Positions 47,404-60,582 of a stretch of 64,000 nt of DNA are shown piece by piece. Where the stretch lies: contig NZ_LMEI01000007.1 in the NCBI RefSeq assembly GCF_001426585.1, positions 554,951 through 618,950 on the forward strand, in the 5' to 3' direction. Under the pieces are notes generated by a model that saw only the letters and a list, made by a program, of their open reading frames with translations, searched no databases and was not told where the DNA came from. The number at the start of each line of letters is the position of its first letter. Position 1 is the first letter of the stretch. Both the position numbers and the translations under genes were made by a program. The DNA is from Streptomyces sp. Root431 (GTDB lineage Bacteria; Actinomycetota; Actinomycetes; Streptomycetales; Streptomycetaceae).

Positions 47404-48192
47404 CTACGAGGCCCCGCTCGTCTCCCGCTCCTCCGCCAGGAACTCCTCCAGGACCGGAGCCAGGACGTGCGGGGCCACCTCGTGCGTCTGGCCCGTCAGC
47501 GTGCGGTGGCGGGCCCGGGGGAGCGCCGCCGTCAGGGCGCGGGCCGCCCGGCGCGTCCACGCCGGGCTCGCGCCCCCGTCGACGACCAGCACGCGCGCGT
47601 GGACCCCGGCGAACCGACGCTCCGGCACCGTCCCGTCGCCCAGGACGGCATGGTCGTACGCGAGCGTCGACACCAGCTCCTCCGGCCCCCGCCACGCCTC
47701 CGAGGGGACGCCCGACCCCGCGAGGAACAGGTCGAGGGCCGCGCCCCGCCGCCCCCGGTCGAGCAGCGCCGAAGCCCGGCCGTGCCGCGCCGCGTCCTCC
47801 GCCGAGTACGGCGGCTCGTAGACCGACACCGGCCCGGCCGACAGACCGGCGGCCACCGCGGCGAGCGCCAGGGCGCCCCCCGTGCCCACCCCGTGCAGGG
47901 CCGCGCCGCTCCCGGCCTCCCCGACGACCGCCGCCAGGTCCTCGATCTCCCGCTCCACCGCGTACGGCCCGGTGTCCCCGCTCGCGCCGCGCCCCCGCCG
48001 GTCGTACGCCACGACCGAGAAGCGCCCGGCCAGGAGCCCGGCGAGCGGCCGCTCGCTCGCAGCCGTGCACAGCGCCCCGCTCACCAGGACCAGCGGCGGT
48101 CCGTCCCCGTGCCGCTCGTACGCGATCGTCGTCCCGTCCCGTGACGTGACCCGTCCCCTGACCGTGCTCAGCGTGGTCTTCACCTCGTCCAT
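47404..48192 (-). CDS. alpha/beta hydrolase fold protein lacking the nucleophile serine
   Basis: 262 residues. It has the fold markers LVLVSGALC (oxyanion region), FSVVAYDRRGRGASGD and the late THEVAPHVLAPVLEEFL histidine. The nucleophile elbow reads HGVGTGG, where active members have G-x-S-x-G-G: the serine position is glycine (codon GGC), so ordinary ester hydrolysis is not expected. Asp and His of the triad remain. GTG 48216 would add eight residues. It is convergent with mnmA. Confidence 0.82.
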   Translation of the reverse strand: MDEVKTTLSTVRGRVTSRDGTTIAYERHGDGPPLVLVSGALCTAASERPLAGLLAGRFSVVAYDRRGRGASGDTGPYAVEREIEDLAAVVGEAGSGAALHGVGTGGALALAAVAAGLSAGPVSVYEPPYSAEDAARHGRASALLDRGRRGAALDLFLAGSGVPSEAWRGPEELVSTLAYDHAVLGDGTVPERRFAGVHARVLVVDGGASPAWTRRAARALTAALPRARHRTLTGQTHEVAPHVLAPVLEEFLAEERETSGAS

Positions 48193-48290
48193 GGCAGTGC
48201 AGACCCGGCCCGTCACCGGAACTCATCGCCGCGCGAGGGGATTTCCCGAAGAATCTTTGAAGCCGCTGGTCAGGGCCTACGGTGGAGCGC

Positions 48291-48824
48291 ATGAACATCT
48301 GCGTCTTCCTCTCCGCCGCCGACCTCGACGAGCGCTACACGGCTCCGGCGCGCGAGTTCGCCGGCCTCCTCGGCAAGGCCGGCCACACCCTCGTCTGGGG
48401 CGGCTCCGACACGGGCCTGATGAAGGTCGTCGCCGACGGCGTCCAGGAGGCGGGCGGCCGGCTCGTCGGCGTCTCCGTCGACTTCCTCCAGGGCAAGGCC
48501 CGCCCGGACACGGACGAGATGGTCGTCGCCCGGGACCTGGCCGAGCGCAAGGCGCTCCTCCTCGCCAAGTCCGACGCGATCGTGATCATGGTCGGCGGCA
48601 TCGGCACCCTCGACGAGGCCACCGAGATCCTGGAGCTGAAGAAGCACGGCAAGCACACCAAGCCGGTGGTCCTGCTCAACACGGCGGGCTTCTACGACGG
48701 CCTGAAGACCCAGCTCCGCCGCATGGAGGACGAGGGCTTCCTGCCGATCCCGCTCACCGACCTCGTCTTCTTCGCGGAGGACGGCCCGACGGCCCTCGCG
48801 CACCTGGAGGAGAGCCTGCGGTAG
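48291..48824 (+). CDS. LOG-family (TIGR00730-like) Rossmann protein
   Basis: 177 residues. It starts MNICVFLSAADL and has GHTLVWGGSDTGLM and the phosphoribohydrolase motif GGIGTLDEATEIL (usual form PGGxGTxxE; the proline is Val here). Active LOG proteins hydrolyse cytokinin riboside or other nucleoside 5'-monophosphates. The second half (FYDGLKTQLRRMEDEGFLP) fits the family. GGTGGAG lies 5 nt before the ATG, supporting this start over GTG 48282. Confidence 0.87.
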   Translation: MNICVFLSAADLDERYTAPAREFAGLLGKAGHTLVWGGSDTGLMKVVADGVQEAGGRLVGVSVDFLQGKARPDTDEMVVARDLAERKALLLAKSDAIVIMVGGIGTLDEATEILELKKHGKHTKPVVLLNTAGFYDGLKTQLRRMEDEGFLPIPLTDLVFFAEDGPTALAHLEESLR

Positions 48825-48879
48825 GGCCCGGGGGAGAGCGGCGCCTCCCGCCGGGGCGAGTGATGCGAGCATGGTGCCC

Positions 48880-49569
48880 ATGGCTACACATGTGATCACC
48901 GGAGCCGGTTCCGGCATCGGCGCGGCCGTCGCGCGCCGCCTCCACGCGCGCGGGGACGAACTCGTGCTGCACGCGCGCGACGCGGGACGGGCCAAGGAGC
49001 TCGCGGCGCGGTTCCCCGGCGCGCGGACGCTCGTCGGGGACCTGGCCGACCCGGACCGGCTCTCCTGGGCCTTCTCGCACCAGACCATGCCGGAGCGGGT
49101 CGACAGCCTGCTGCACATCGCGGGCGTCGTCGACCTCGGGCCGGTCGGGGAGCTCACCCCGAAGACCTGGCACCACCAGCTCAACGTCAACCTGGTCGCC
49201 CCGGCCGAGCTGACCCGCCACCTCCTGCCCCAGCTGCGGGTCTCCCAGGGCCACGTCGTCTTCGTCAACTCGGGCGCCGGGCTCGCCGCGCACGCCGAGT
49301 GGAGCGCGTACGCCGCCTCCAAGCACGGCCTCAAGGCCCTCGCCGACTCCCTGCGCCACGAGGAGCACGCCAACGGCGTGCGGGTGACCTCCGTCTACCC
49401 GGGCCGCACCGCGAGCCCGATGCAGGCGAAGGTGCACCAGCAGGAGGGCAAGGAGTACGACGCGTCGAAGTGGATCGACCCCGAGTCGGTCGCGACGGCG
49501 ATCCTCACCGCGATCGACCTGCCGCGCGACGCCGAGATCAACGACCTGACCGTCCGTCCGGGACGGTAG
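48880..49569 (+). CDS. short-chain dehydrogenase/reductase
   Basis: 229 residues. The cofactor motif TGAGSGIG (7-14) and the NNAG-equivalent LLHIAGV are present. The catalytic Ser is in FVNSGAGLAA and the YxxxK motif is YAASKHG. The aspartate in GDLADPD fits the nucleotide-binding site. An ATG at 48871 would add three residues. The stop lies 10 nt before the MetE-like gene, so the two are likely cotranscribed. The substrate is unknown. Confidence 0.9.
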   Translation: MATHVITGAGSGIGAAVARRLHARGDELVLHARDAGRAKELAARFPGARTLVGDLADPDRLSWAFSHQTMPERVDSLLHIAGVVDLGPVGELTPKTWHHQLNVNLVAPAELTRHLLPQLRVSQGHVVFVNSGAGLAAHAEWSAYAASKHGLKALADSLRHEEHANGVRVTSVYPGRTASPMQAKVHQQEGKEYDASKWIDPESVATAILTAIDLPRDAEINDLTVRPGR

Positions 49570-49579
49570 GACGGTGGAC

Positions 49580-52791
<3,212 letters not shown>

Positions 52792-53101
52792 CCTCTGCCG
52801 GCCCCTGGGAAGGTCACCCGTTCGGCGCATACCAGATCGTTACGGGTGGCCGGGTCGCATTCGGGCAAGAGAGGGAGAGCGCTGCCCGTCGGAGCCCTCG
52901 GCGGCCTACTGTGGTGACCGTGCGTCCTGTCCCGCACGTCCGCGCGAGGGCTGCCGGTCGTGCGCGCCAGGACGAACGGCCCAGTGGCATGAGGAACGGC
53001 CGCCCGGTGGCGGCCGCATGGCGGACGGCCGGACGACGGACGGCCGCGCGAGCGCGGCCCATCGCACACCGACGGCACCGCCGCCTGTGAGAGGGACGGG
53101 A
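52792..53101 (+). promoter_or_regulatory. gene-free region upstream of the GGDEF-EAL gene
   Basis: About 310 bases after ligA. The frame is open towards 53018 but lacks homology and a ribosome-binding site. TACTGT near 52908 could be a -10. The immediate leader GAGAGGGACGGGA serves the ATG at 53102. I see no operator that I can name with confidence. Confidence 0.35.
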
Positions 53102-55228
53102 ATGGAACCGACCGAGAGCGCCGCCCCGGCCCCACGGCCGTATGGCCGTGTGGTCCCCACGGGTCCGACCTCCCGGCTGCCCGCAGCCGTGGTGGGCATC
53201 GCCGCCGTCGTGCTCGTCGCCGGCCTCCAGCGGGCCCTGAGCACCGGACACGGCCTCTTCCCCGGCGGAGGCACCGGCTGGTCCCTCGCCGTCCTCACCG
53301 GCCTCATCGTCGGCCACCTGGTCGCGCTCGGCCGCGACCGCTGGTGGGGCGGCACGGGCTCCGGCGCCGCCCTCACCCTCGCCGTCCTCCTGCTGTACGG
53401 CTGGGTGCCCGCCGGACTCGTCTCGCTGACCGTCGTCGCCCTCGTCGGCGCCGCCCGCCGGCACCGCTGGCGACAGGGCCTGCTGCACGGCGCCGCCGAC
53501 GTCCTCGGGGTCGGCGCCGCCGCCCTCGTGCTCGCCCTCTTCGGAGACGTACCGACCGTCGAGGAGCCCTGGCAGCCCCTCGATTGGACGATCGGGGACG
53601 TCCCGGAAGTCGTCCTCGCCGCGGCCGCCTATCTCGTGGTGACCCGGATCCTGCTGTGGTACACGCTCGCGCCCCAGGGCCGCGGACTGCCCACCATCGC
53701 CCGCACCGCCCTCCTCCGGCAGGGGCTCGTCGCCGTCGCCCTGCTCGGCATCGCCCCGCTCATCTGCGTCGTCGCCGCCACCCGGCCCGTCCTCCTGCCC
53801 CTCTTCGCCGTCCCCCTCATCGCCCTCGACTCCACCCTCTGGATCGCCCGGGCCCGCGCCGAGGAACAGCTGCGCGACCCGCTGACCGGGCTCCCCAACC
53901 GCCAGTGGCTCCTGGAGCGGGCCTGGACGGCCCTGGAAGAGGCCGAAGGCGAAGGCGCCCGCGCCGCCCTCGTCCTCATCGACCTCGACCGCTTCCGCTC
54001 GGTCAACGACACCCTCGGACACCTCGCGGGCGACCGGCTGCTCCTCCAGATCGCCGAGCGGCTCCGCCTCGCCCTGCCCCGCGGCGCCGAGGCCGCCCGG
54101 CTCGGCGGCGACGAGTTCGCCGTCCTGCTGCCCACCGCCGACTCCACCACCAGCGCGCAGCGCGTCGCCCGCCACCTCGTCGCCGAGCTCTCCTCCCCGC
54201 TCGACCTCGACGGACTCACCCTCGTCCTGGAGGCCAGCGCCGGCGTCGCCGTCTTCCCCGACCACGCCCTCGACGCCGAGGGCCTGCTGCGCCGCGCCGA
54301 CGTCGCCATGTACCAGGCCAAGCGGGACCGCACGGGCGTCGAGGTCTACGAGTCCAAGCGCGACTCCAACACCCCCGACCGGCTCGGCCTCCTCGGCGAC
54401 CTGCGCCGCGCCCTCGACGCGGGCGAGGTCGAACTCCACTACCAGCCCAAGGTCCGCTTCGACGGCCAGGTCGCGGGCCTGGAGGCGCTCGTCCGCTGGG
54501 TCCACCCGGAGCGAGGGAAGGTTCCGCCGGACGAGTTCATCGCCATCGCGGAGTCCTCCGGCCTGATGCCCCACCTCACCGAGTACGTCCTGGAGACCGC
54601 CCTCGCGCAGGTCGCCCGCTGGCGCGCGCAGGGCCTCAACGTCCCGGTCGCCGTGAACGTCTCGCCGCGCGACGTCCACACCCCCGGCTTCGCGGGAGCC
54701 GTCGCCGCCCGCCTCGCCCGCCACGGCGTCCCGGCCGGCGCGCTCCAGCTGGAGATAACGGAGCACGTGCTCCTGGAGGACCCGCAGCGCGCCGCCGACA
54801 CGCTGAACGGCCTCACCGGCCACGGCGTCAAGATGTCCCTCGACGACTTCGGCACCGGCTACTCCTCGCTCGTCCACCTGCGCCGGCTGCCCGTCAGCGA
54901 ACTGAAGATCGACCGCTCCTTCGTCGCCCGGCTCGCCGTCGACACCGAGGACGCCGAGATCGTCCGCTGCACCCTCGACCTCGCCCACTCGCTCGGCCTC
55001 CTCGTCGTCGCCGAGGGAGTGGAGGACGACGAGACCTGGGAGCGCCTGCGCGACCTGGGCTGCGACGCCGTCCAGGGCTGGCTGGTCGCCGCCGCGATGC
55101 CGCCCGCCGAGGCGACCGCCTGGCTCCTGGCCCGCGGCGAGCACGGCTGGCGCCGCCCCGTCGACATCGCCGCCGACCTCGCGGCCGAGGTCGACCTCGG
55201 GCGGCCCTCGGGCCAGGTCGTGCAGTAG
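53102..55228 (+). CDS. rmdB: membrane-bound GGDEF-EAL cyclic-di-GMP enzyme
   Basis: 708 residues. About seven membrane helices (35-240) precede a GGDEF domain ([10 protein letters not shown] at 333-342; [10 protein letters not shown] start) and an EAL domain (EALVRW at 461-466). EAL catalytic residues are present: [28 protein letters not shown] and EGVE, so phosphodiesterase activity is expected. The GGDEF motif is also intact. From memory this is the SCO5495/RmdB position between ligA and gatC, a c-di-GMP phosphodiesterase affecting development. ATG preceded by GAGAGGGACGGG. Confidence 0.93.
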   Translation: MEPTESAAPAPRPYGRVVPTGPTSRLPAAVVGIAAVVLVAGLQRALSTGHGLFPGGGTGWSLAVLTGLIVGHLVALGRDRWWGGTGSGAALTLAVLLLYGWVPAGLVSLTVVALVGAARRHRWRQGLLHGAADVLGVGAAALVLALFGDVPTVEEPWQPLDWTIGDVPEVVLAAAAYLVVTRILLWYTLAPQGRGLPTIARTALLRQGLVAVALLGIAPLICVVAATRPVLLPLFAVPLIALDSTLWIARARAEEQLRDPLTGLPNRQWLLERAWTALEEAEGEGARAALVLIDLDRFRSVNDTLGHLAGDRLLLQIAERLRLALPRGAEAARLGGDEFAVLLPTADSTTSAQRVARHLVAELSSPLDLDGLTLVLEASAGVAVFPDHALDAEGLLRRADVAMYQAKRDRTGVEVYESKRDSNTPDRLGLLGDLRRALDAGEVELHYQPKVRFDGQVAGLEALVRWVHPERGKVPPDEFIAIAESSGLMPHLTEYVLETALAQVARWRAQGLNVPVAVNVSPRDVHTPGFAGAVAARLARHGVPAGALQLEITEHVLLEDPQRAADTLNGLTGHGVKMSLDDFGTGYSSLVHLRRLPVSELKIDRSFVARLAVDTEDAEIVRCTLDLAHSLGLLVVAEGVEDDETWERLRDLGCDAVQGWLVAAAMPPAEATAWLLARGEHGWRRPVDIAADLAAEVDLGRPSGQVVQ

Positions 55229-55322
55229 ACGCCGTCACGCCCCGGGGCGACCGTTTCACGGGGAGCGGCACCGGCCCCCTAGGATGGGCCGACACCATCA
55301 AGCTCACCCCGTGAGGATCCGC

Positions 55323-55619
55323 ATGCCTGGCATCACGCGCGAGGAGGTCGCCCACCTCGCACGGCTGGCGCGTCTGGAGCTGAAGGGCGAAGAACTCGAT
55401 CACTTCGCCGGCCAGCTCGACGACATCATCGGCGCGGTCGCCCGCGTCTCCGAGGTCGCCGACCAAGACGTACCGCCGACCTCCCACCCGCTGCCGCTGA
55501 CCAATGTCATGCGCGCGGACGAGGTCCGTCCGTCGCTCACCCCCGAGCAGGCGCTCTCCGGCGCCCCGGCCCAGGAGCAGCAGCGTTTCAAGGTGCCGCA
55601 GATCCTGGGGGAGGACTAA
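55323..55619 (+). CDS. gatC: Asp-tRNA(Asn)/Glu-tRNA(Gln) amidotransferase subunit C
   Basis: 98 residues, the usual size. It begins [20 protein letters not shown] and contains [19 protein letters not shown] and the C-terminal [13 protein letters not shown]. It wraps and stabilises GatA and GatB in the complex that converts mischarged Glu-tRNA(Gln). TAGGAT at 55280-55285 may be its -10. It is followed 6 nt later by gatA. Confidence 0.95.
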   Translation: MPGITREEVAHLARLARLELKGEELDHFAGQLDDIIGAVARVSEVADQDVPPTSHPLPLTNVMRADEVRPSLTPEQALSGAPAQEQQRFKVPQILGED

Positions 55620-55625
55620 CACGTC

Positions 55626-57125
55626 ATGACGGACAACATCATCATCAAGCTCACGGCCGCCGAGATCGCCGGGAAGATCGCCGCGGGCGAGCTCACCGCC
55701 GTCGAGGTCACCGAGGCCCACCTCGCCCGTATCGAGGCCGTCGACGAGAAGGTCCACGCCTTCCTGCACGTCGACCGCGAGGGCGCCCTCGCGCAGGCGC
55801 GCGCCGTCGACGAGAAGCGTGCCCGCGGCGAGAAGCTCGGCCCGCTCGCCGGCGTCCCGCTCGCGCTCAAGGACATCTTCACCACGGTCGGCATTCCGAC
55901 GACCGTCGGTTCGAAGATGCTCGAGGGCTGGATCCCGCCGTACGACGCGACCCTGGTCAAGAACCTCAAGGCCGCCGACGTCGTCATCCTCGGCAAGACC
56001 AACATGGACGAGTTCGCGATGGGCTCCTCCACGGAGAACAGCGCCTACGGCCCGACCGGCAACCCCTGGGACCTGACCCGGATCCCCGGCGGCTCCGGCG
56101 GTGGCTCCTCGGCCGCCCTCGCCGCGTACGAGGCCCCGCTCGCCATCGGCACGGACACCGGCGGCTCGATCCGCCAGCCCGCCGCCGTCACCGGCACCGT
56201 CGGCGTCAAGCCGACGTACGGCGCGGTCTCCCGCTACGGCATGGTGGCCTTCTCCTCCTCCCTCGACCAGGGCGGCCCCTGCGCCCGTACGGTCCTGGAC
56301 GCGGCCCTCCTGCACGAGGCGATCGCCGGGCACGACCCGCTCGACTCGACCTCCATCGACGCCCCGGTCCCGCCGGTCGTCGAGGCCGCGCGGAACGGCT
56401 CGGTCGCCGGCATGCGCGTCGGTGTCGTCAAGCAGTTCCGCGGCGAGGGCTACCAGGCCGGTGTCGTGCAGCGCTTCGACGAGTCCGTCGAGCTGCTCAA
56501 GTCGCTGGGCGCCGAGATCGTCGAGCTGGACTGCCCGACCTTCGACCTCGCCCTCTCGGCGTACTACCTGATCGCGCCGTCCGAGTGCTCCTCGAACCTG
56601 GCCCGCTTCGACGCCATGCGCTACGGCCTGCGGGTCGGCGACGACGGCACCCGTTCGGCCGAGGACGTCACCGCCCTCACCCGTGAGGCCGGCTTCGGCG
56701 ACGAGGTCAAGCGCCGCATCATCCTCGGTACGTACGCGCTGAGCTCCGGCTACTACGACGCGTACTACGGCTCGGCCCAGAAGGTCCGGACCCTCATCAC
56801 CCGCGAGTTCGAGAAGGCCTTCGAGGAGGTGGACGTGATCGTCTCCCCGACGACCCCCACCACCGCCTTCCCGATCGGCGAGCGCGCCGACGACCCGATG
56901 GCGATGTACCTCGCGGACCTGTGCACCATCCCGACCAACCTGGCCGGCAACGCCGCGATGTCCCTGCCCTGCGGCCTCGCGCCCGAGGACGGGCTGCCGG
57001 TCGGCCTGCAGATCATCGCTCCCGCGCTCAAGGACGACCGGCTGTACAAGGTCGGCGCCGCCGTCGAGGCCGCGTTCGTGGAAAAGTGGGGGCATCCGCT
57101 GCTTGAGGAGGCTCCGTCGCTGTGA
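55626..57125 (+). CDS. gatA: Asp-tRNA(Asn)/Glu-tRNA(Gln) amidotransferase subunit A
   Basis: 499 residues, amidase-signature family. The Ser-cisSer-Lys triad is in PLALKDIF (Lys), [15 protein letters not shown] (cis-Ser) and [12 protein letters not shown] (nucleophile Ser). It releases ammonia from glutamine for transfer to the tRNA-bound substrate. It overlaps the following small gene by GTGA. Confidence 0.97.
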   Translation: MTDNIIIKLTAAEIAGKIAAGELTAVEVTEAHLARIEAVDEKVHAFLHVDREGALAQARAVDEKRARGEKLGPLAGVPLALKDIFTTVGIPTTVGSKMLEGWIPPYDATLVKNLKAADVVILGKTNMDEFAMGSSTENSAYGPTGNPWDLTRIPGGSGGGSSAALAAYEAPLAIGTDTGGSIRQPAAVTGTVGVKPTYGAVSRYGMVAFSSSLDQGGPCARTVLDAALLHEAIAGHDPLDSTSIDAPVPPVVEAARNGSVAGMRVGVVKQFRGEGYQAGVVQRFDESVELLKSLGAEIVELDCPTFDLALSAYYLIAPSECSSNLARFDAMRYGLRVGDDGTRSAEDVTALTREAGFGDEVKRRIILGTYALSSGYYDAYYGSAQKVRTLITREFEKAFEEVDVIVSPTTPTTAFPIGERADDPMAMYLADLCTIPTNLAGNAAMSLPCGLAPEDGLPVGLQIIAPALKDDRLYKVGAAVEAAFVEKWGHPLLEEAPSL

Positions 57126-57364
57126 GTGCCATGGCAAAGAAGGCCAAGAACTTCAAGAAGTCCAAGACCGGCGTCTACGTCTCGCTGGCGACCACCGCGT
57201 TCGGTGCCATCAGCGTCGCGAAGCAGGCCAAGCTGGCCCGCAACGACAACGACATGCTGCGGCTGATCGACTCCGCCGTGTCCGCCGCCGCCATCGTTAC
57301 CGGCCTGGCGATCCTCTACCGGGAGCTCAAGCGCCTGGGCGACGACGACGTCCTGCTGGGCTGA
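57122..57364 (+). CDS. small conserved membrane protein inside the gat run
   Basis: 80 residues. A Lys-rich cytoplasmic leader ([13 protein letters not shown]), two hydrophobic segments (near 18-34 and 50-65) and an acidic tail. GTG 57122 overlaps the gatA stop and has GAGGAGG 11 nt upstream; an ATG at 57131 is the alternative. It lies 16 nt before gatB, so it is cotranscribed, but I recognise no function. A gene here is also remembered from the S. coelicolor gat locus. Confidence 0.8.
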   Translation: MSAMAKKAKNFKKSKTGVYVSLATTAFGAISVAKQAKLARNDNDMLRLIDSAVSAAAIVTGLAILYRELKRLGDDDVLLG

Positions 57365-57380
57365 GAGGGAAAGTCTCACC

Positions 57381-58892
57381 GTGACTGTCACTGAACTGCT
57401 GTCGTACGACGCGGCCCTCGCGGCGTTCGACCCCGTCATGGGCCTGGAGGTCCATGTCGAGCTCGGCACCAAGACGAAGATGTTCTGCGGCTGCTCGACC
57501 GAGCTGGGCGCGGAGCCGAACTCGCAGACGTGCCCGACCTGCCTCGGCCTGCCCGGCTCGCTGCCGGTCGTCAACGCGATCGGCGTCGAGTCCGCCATCA
57601 AGATCGGTCTCGCGCTGAACTGCGAGATCGCCGAGTGGTGCCGCTTCGCCCGGAAGAACTACTTCTATCCGGACATGCCGAAGAACTTCCAGACCTCCCA
57701 GTACGACGAGCCGATCGCCTTCAACGGCTACCTGGACGTCCAGCTGGAGGACGGCGAGATCTTCCGCGTGGAGATCGAGCGCGCCCACATGGAGGAGGAC
57801 ACCGGCAAGTCGCTGCACGTGGGCGGCGCCACCGGCCGTATCCACGGCGCGTCCCACTCCCTGCTCGACTACAACCGGGCCGGCATCCCGCTCATCGAGA
57901 TCGTCACCAAGCCGATCGAGGGCGCGGGCGAGCGGGCCCCCGAGGTCGCCAAGGCGTACGTCGCCGAGCTGCGCGAGCTGATCCGCGCCCTCGGTGTCTC
58001 CGAGGCGCGCATGGACAAGGGCCAGATGCGCTGCGACGTGAACCTGTCGCTGCGCCCGAACGGCACCAAGAAGTTCGGCACCCGCTCGGAGACGAAGAAC
58101 GTCAACTCGCTCCGTTCGGTGGAGCGTGCGGCGCGCTTCGAGATCCAGCGCCACGCGGCCGTGCTCACCTCCGGTGGCACGATCATCCAGGAGACCCGTC
58201 ACTTCCACGAGGACGACGGCTCCACGACCTCCGGCCGCATCAAGGACAACGCCGAGGACTACCGGTACTTCCCGGAGCCCGACCTCGTCCCCGTCGCCCC
58301 GGCCCGCGCGTGGGTCGAGGAGCTGCGGGGCGGCCTGCCCGAGCTGCCGCGCGTGCGCCGCAACCGGCTGCGCGAGGAGTGGGGCGTGTCCGAGCTGGAC
58401 ATGCAGTCCATCCTCAACGCGGGCGCGGTCGACTCGATCGTCGCCACGATCGAGGCGGGCGCGGACGCGGCCTCGGCCCGCAAGTGGTGGATGGGCGAGC
58501 TCGCCCGCAACGCCAACGAGCAGGGCGTCTCCCTCGAGGAGCTGGCGATCACCCCGTCGGACGTGGCCCGGGTCTCCGCCCTGGTCGCCGCCGGCGATCT
58601 GAACGACAAGCTGGCCCGTCAGGTCATCGAGGGCGTCCTCGCCGGCGAGGGCACCCCGGACGAGGTCGTCGAGAAGCGCGGTCTGAAGGTCGTCTCCGAC
58701 GACGGCGCGCTCGGCACGGCGGTCGACGAGGCCATCGCGGGCAACGCGGCCATCGCGGACAAGATCCGCGGCGGCAAGGTCGCGGCGGTCGGCGCCCTCG
58801 TGGGTGCGGTCATGAAGGCCACCCGCGGCCAGGCGGACGCGGCGAAGGTCAAGGACCTGATCCTGGAGAAGCTGGGCGTCAGCGAGGGCTGA
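57381..58892 (+). CDS. gatB: Asp-tRNA(Asn)/Glu-tRNA(Gln) amidotransferase subunit B
   Basis: 503 residues. [20 protein letters not shown] with the later [15 protein letters not shown] gives the zinc-binding cysteines. The kinase core includes [19 protein letters not shown] and [15 protein letters not shown]-terminal helical YqeY-like domain. It phosphorylates and amidates the mischarged tRNA. It is the last gene of the unit, before a long perfect terminator. Confidence 0.97.
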   Translation: MTVTELLSYDAALAAFDPVMGLEVHVELGTKTKMFCGCSTELGAEPNSQTCPTCLGLPGSLPVVNAIGVESAIKIGLALNCEIAEWCRFARKNYFYPDMPKNFQTSQYDEPIAFNGYLDVQLEDGEIFRVEIERAHMEEDTGKSLHVGGATGRIHGASHSLLDYNRAGIPLIEIVTKPIEGAGERAPEVAKAYVAELRELIRALGVSEARMDKGQMRCDVNLSLRPNGTKKFGTRSETKNVNSLRSVERAARFEIQRHAAVLTSGGTIIQETRHFHEDDGSTTSGRIKDNAEDYRYFPEPDLVPVAPARAWVEELRGGLPELPRVRRNRLREEWGVSELDMQSILNAGAVDSIVATIEAGADAASARKWWMGELARNANEQGVSLEELAITPSDVARVSALVAAGDLNDKLARQVIEGVLAGEGTPDEVVEKRGLKVVSDDGALGTAVDEAIAGNAAIADKIRGGKVAAVGALVGAVMKATRGQADAAKVKDLILEKLGVSEG

Positions 58893-58916
58893 TCCTCTTC
58901 TCGTACGCGTACAGGG

Positions 58917-58952
58917 GGCGGCCCCGCACCGGAGTTCCGGTGCGGGGCCGCC
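58917..58952. terminator. terminator of gatB, shared with the convergent gene
   Basis: GGCGGCCCCGCACCGGA (58917-58933) pairs perfectly with TCCGGTGCGGGGCCGCC (58936-58952), followed by TTTCG on the + strand. The I36-type gene ends at 58972 from the other side. Confidence 0.9.
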
Positions 58953-58971
58953 TTTCGTGCGGGTGTGGCGA

Positions 58972-59430
58972 TCAGAAACAGGAGACCGAGGTCGTCCCCC
59001 GGACCAGCAGGGAGCTGGACTCGTCTCGCTGGCCGACGCCGTTGCCGTTGTAGCCGTCGTCCTCCAGTCGGTCGTGGGTCACGTAGCTGCCCGGGTTCAC
59101 GCAGAAGTTGAAGTTCTGGTAGCCGGGGTCCTTGTAGTAGTGGCTCTCGTAGCCGCCGTTGCTGGAGTTGCTGGCCGACCACGAGTTGTCGTTCACCAGG
59201 GCCCCGCTGGGGTAGAACGCGTCGTCCCTGAAGTCGGCGTCACTGTTGAAGTAGTTGTGCACGGGGGTCCCGATGCTGCCCTCGAAGAGGCAGTGGTAGC
59301 CCGAGGGGCAGTTGGGACCGGCCGACGCGGTCGACGCGGTCGCGATGCCGCCGCCCACGAGGAGCGCGGTGGCGCCGGCGACGGCCGCGACCTTCCTGCG
59401 GAGCCCGGACTTCACATTAAGCATGGACAT
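58972..59430 (-). CDS. secreted peptidase-inhibitor I36-family protein
   Basis: 152 residues. A signal peptide (about 1-37, cut after ASA) is followed by a small extracellular domain beginning GPNCPSGYHCLFEG, with cysteines at both ends (last residues SVSCF). The NCPSGYxCL-type opening and the crystallin-like Gly/Asn/Ser-rich body resemble the Streptomyces metalloprotease inhibitor (SMI, I36) family. Inhibition of a secreted metalloprotease is inferred; the M4 protease at 9077 is one conceivable target, far away in the window. Confidence 0.75.
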   Translation of the reverse strand: MSMLNVKSGLRRKVAAVAGATALLVGGGIATASTASAGPNCPSGYHCLFEGSIGTPVHNYFNSDADFRDDAFYPSGALVNDNSWSASNSSNGGYESHYYKDPGYQNFNFCVNPGSYVTHDRLEDDGYNGNGVGQRDESSSLLVRGTTSVSCF

Positions 59431-59477
59431 GCCAATCTCGCTTTCGTGTCACTGTCGGAGAACATCCGCACCTGGAG

Positions 59478-60464
59478 TCAGGGGCGGAAGACTGTGGTGG
59501 CGAGGACCTCGTCGGCCGCCGTGTCCTGGCGGGCCGACAGCTTCTTCCAGTCCCGGCCGATGTCGGGGTGCTCGTCCAGCCAGCGCTGCTGGACGGCGGC
59601 GAGCCGCTGGTACGCCGTGGTCAGGTATCGGGTCTCCGCCTTGCAGCGCAGATCCGCCGCGGCGACGGGACTGCTCCGCCGGTCAGCATCCGAACGCAGC
59701 GATCGCTCCACCTGTACGGGATCCTCGGCCTTGACCTTCGCCCGGTCCATGCACTCCCGCCAGCGCGTGGTCGCCGTACGGAACGCGGGGTCCTTCTCCA
59801 CGTCCTGGCGCGTCTGCTCCTGGGCCTCGAAGAGCAGGATCCGCACCTGGAGCCAGCGCAGCCGGCCCTCGCCGAGCAGGCGCGTCTCCGCCTCGGCGAG
59901 GCAGCCGTTGCCAGGCCGCGAGACGCTCAGTCGCGCGCCCATGACGGTGACCCGCTTGGCCTCGTCGCCGAAGAGAGCCCGCGCGTACGCGTCGGAGGCC
60001 TCCGGGCTGCCGGGCTTGGGCGGCGCCTCGGGGGGCACCGAAGGGGTGGCCGGGCGCGGCGGAGTCGTGGACTCGAGACCGAAGGACTGCGGGCGCTCGT
60101 CGGCCCCCGGGTTCTCGGGCGGGGGGACGGGGGCGTATCGGTAGCCCCGTTCGGCCATGCAGGCGATGCTGATCTTCTGCTGTGCCCCGACGGCACGCGA
60201 CTGCGGGGTGAAGAGCAGGCCGGTCACGGGCGGCAGCCGGTGCAGCGCGGTCAGCTCGGCGGGGTCCGCGACCGTCGCCGGCTTCCCTGCCGCGGCGGGC
60301 ACCGGCGTCCGGCCCGTGGCCGAACCCCTGCCCGTACTCGTGCCCGAACACCCGGCGCACACGGCGAGAACCATCCCGGCGGCGAGTGCGCGAACGAGCT
60401 TGCGCGACGCGACACGCCCGCCGCAACGCCTCTTCGTCAGGGGCTCAGGCATTTTACGATCCAC
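59478..60464 (-). CDS. putative lipoprotein, unknown function
   Basis: 328 residues. A basic leader and hydrophobic helix end in lipobox CAGC (C39), followed by a long Pro/Ala/Thr-rich linker with PPRPATPSVPPEAPPKPG. The C-terminal half is helical with several cysteines (ISIACMAERGY, GNGCLAEAE, RWRECMDRAK, ADLRCKAE) that could form two disulfides. No family is recognised. It is divergent from the regulator gene at 60583. ATG 60452 is an alternative start. Confidence 0.75.
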   Translation of the reverse strand: MDRKMPEPLTKRRCGGRVASRKLVRALAAGMVLAVCAGCSGTSTGRGSATGRTPVPAAAGKPATVADPAELTALHRLPPVTGLLFTPQSRAVGAQQKISIACMAERGYRYAPVPPPENPGADERPQSFGLESTTPPRPATPSVPPEAPPKPGSPEASDAYARALFGDEAKRVTVMGARLSVSRPGNGCLAEAETRLLGEGRLRWLQVRILLFEAQEQTRQDVEKDPAFRTATTRWRECMDRAKVKAEDPVQVERSLRSDADRRSSPVAAADLRCKAETRYLTTAYQRLAAVQQRWLDEHPDIGRDWKKLSARQDTAADEVLATTVFRP

Positions 60465-60582
60465 CGTCCTGTTGCTGAAGGGTGCTGATCGGGAATCGGA
60501 CAGATCAGAGTCTGCGAGTACCGGGGGAGTTCCGTGAACGTCTGTGCGCTGGAACGTAATTGCCCTGGTGGGAGGGGTTGAG

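Noticed and set aside
52814..55144. 776-residue minus-strand open frame opposite the GGDEF-EAL gene
   Set aside because: Low-complexity Gly/Glu/Val-rich translation without recognisable domains; the sense frame has complete GGDEF and EAL motifs.
55237..55250. Terminator at the CGCCCCGGGGCG palindrome after the GGDEF-EAL gene
   Set aside because: The palindrome has no loop and is only 12 nt long. It could be chance in this base composition.
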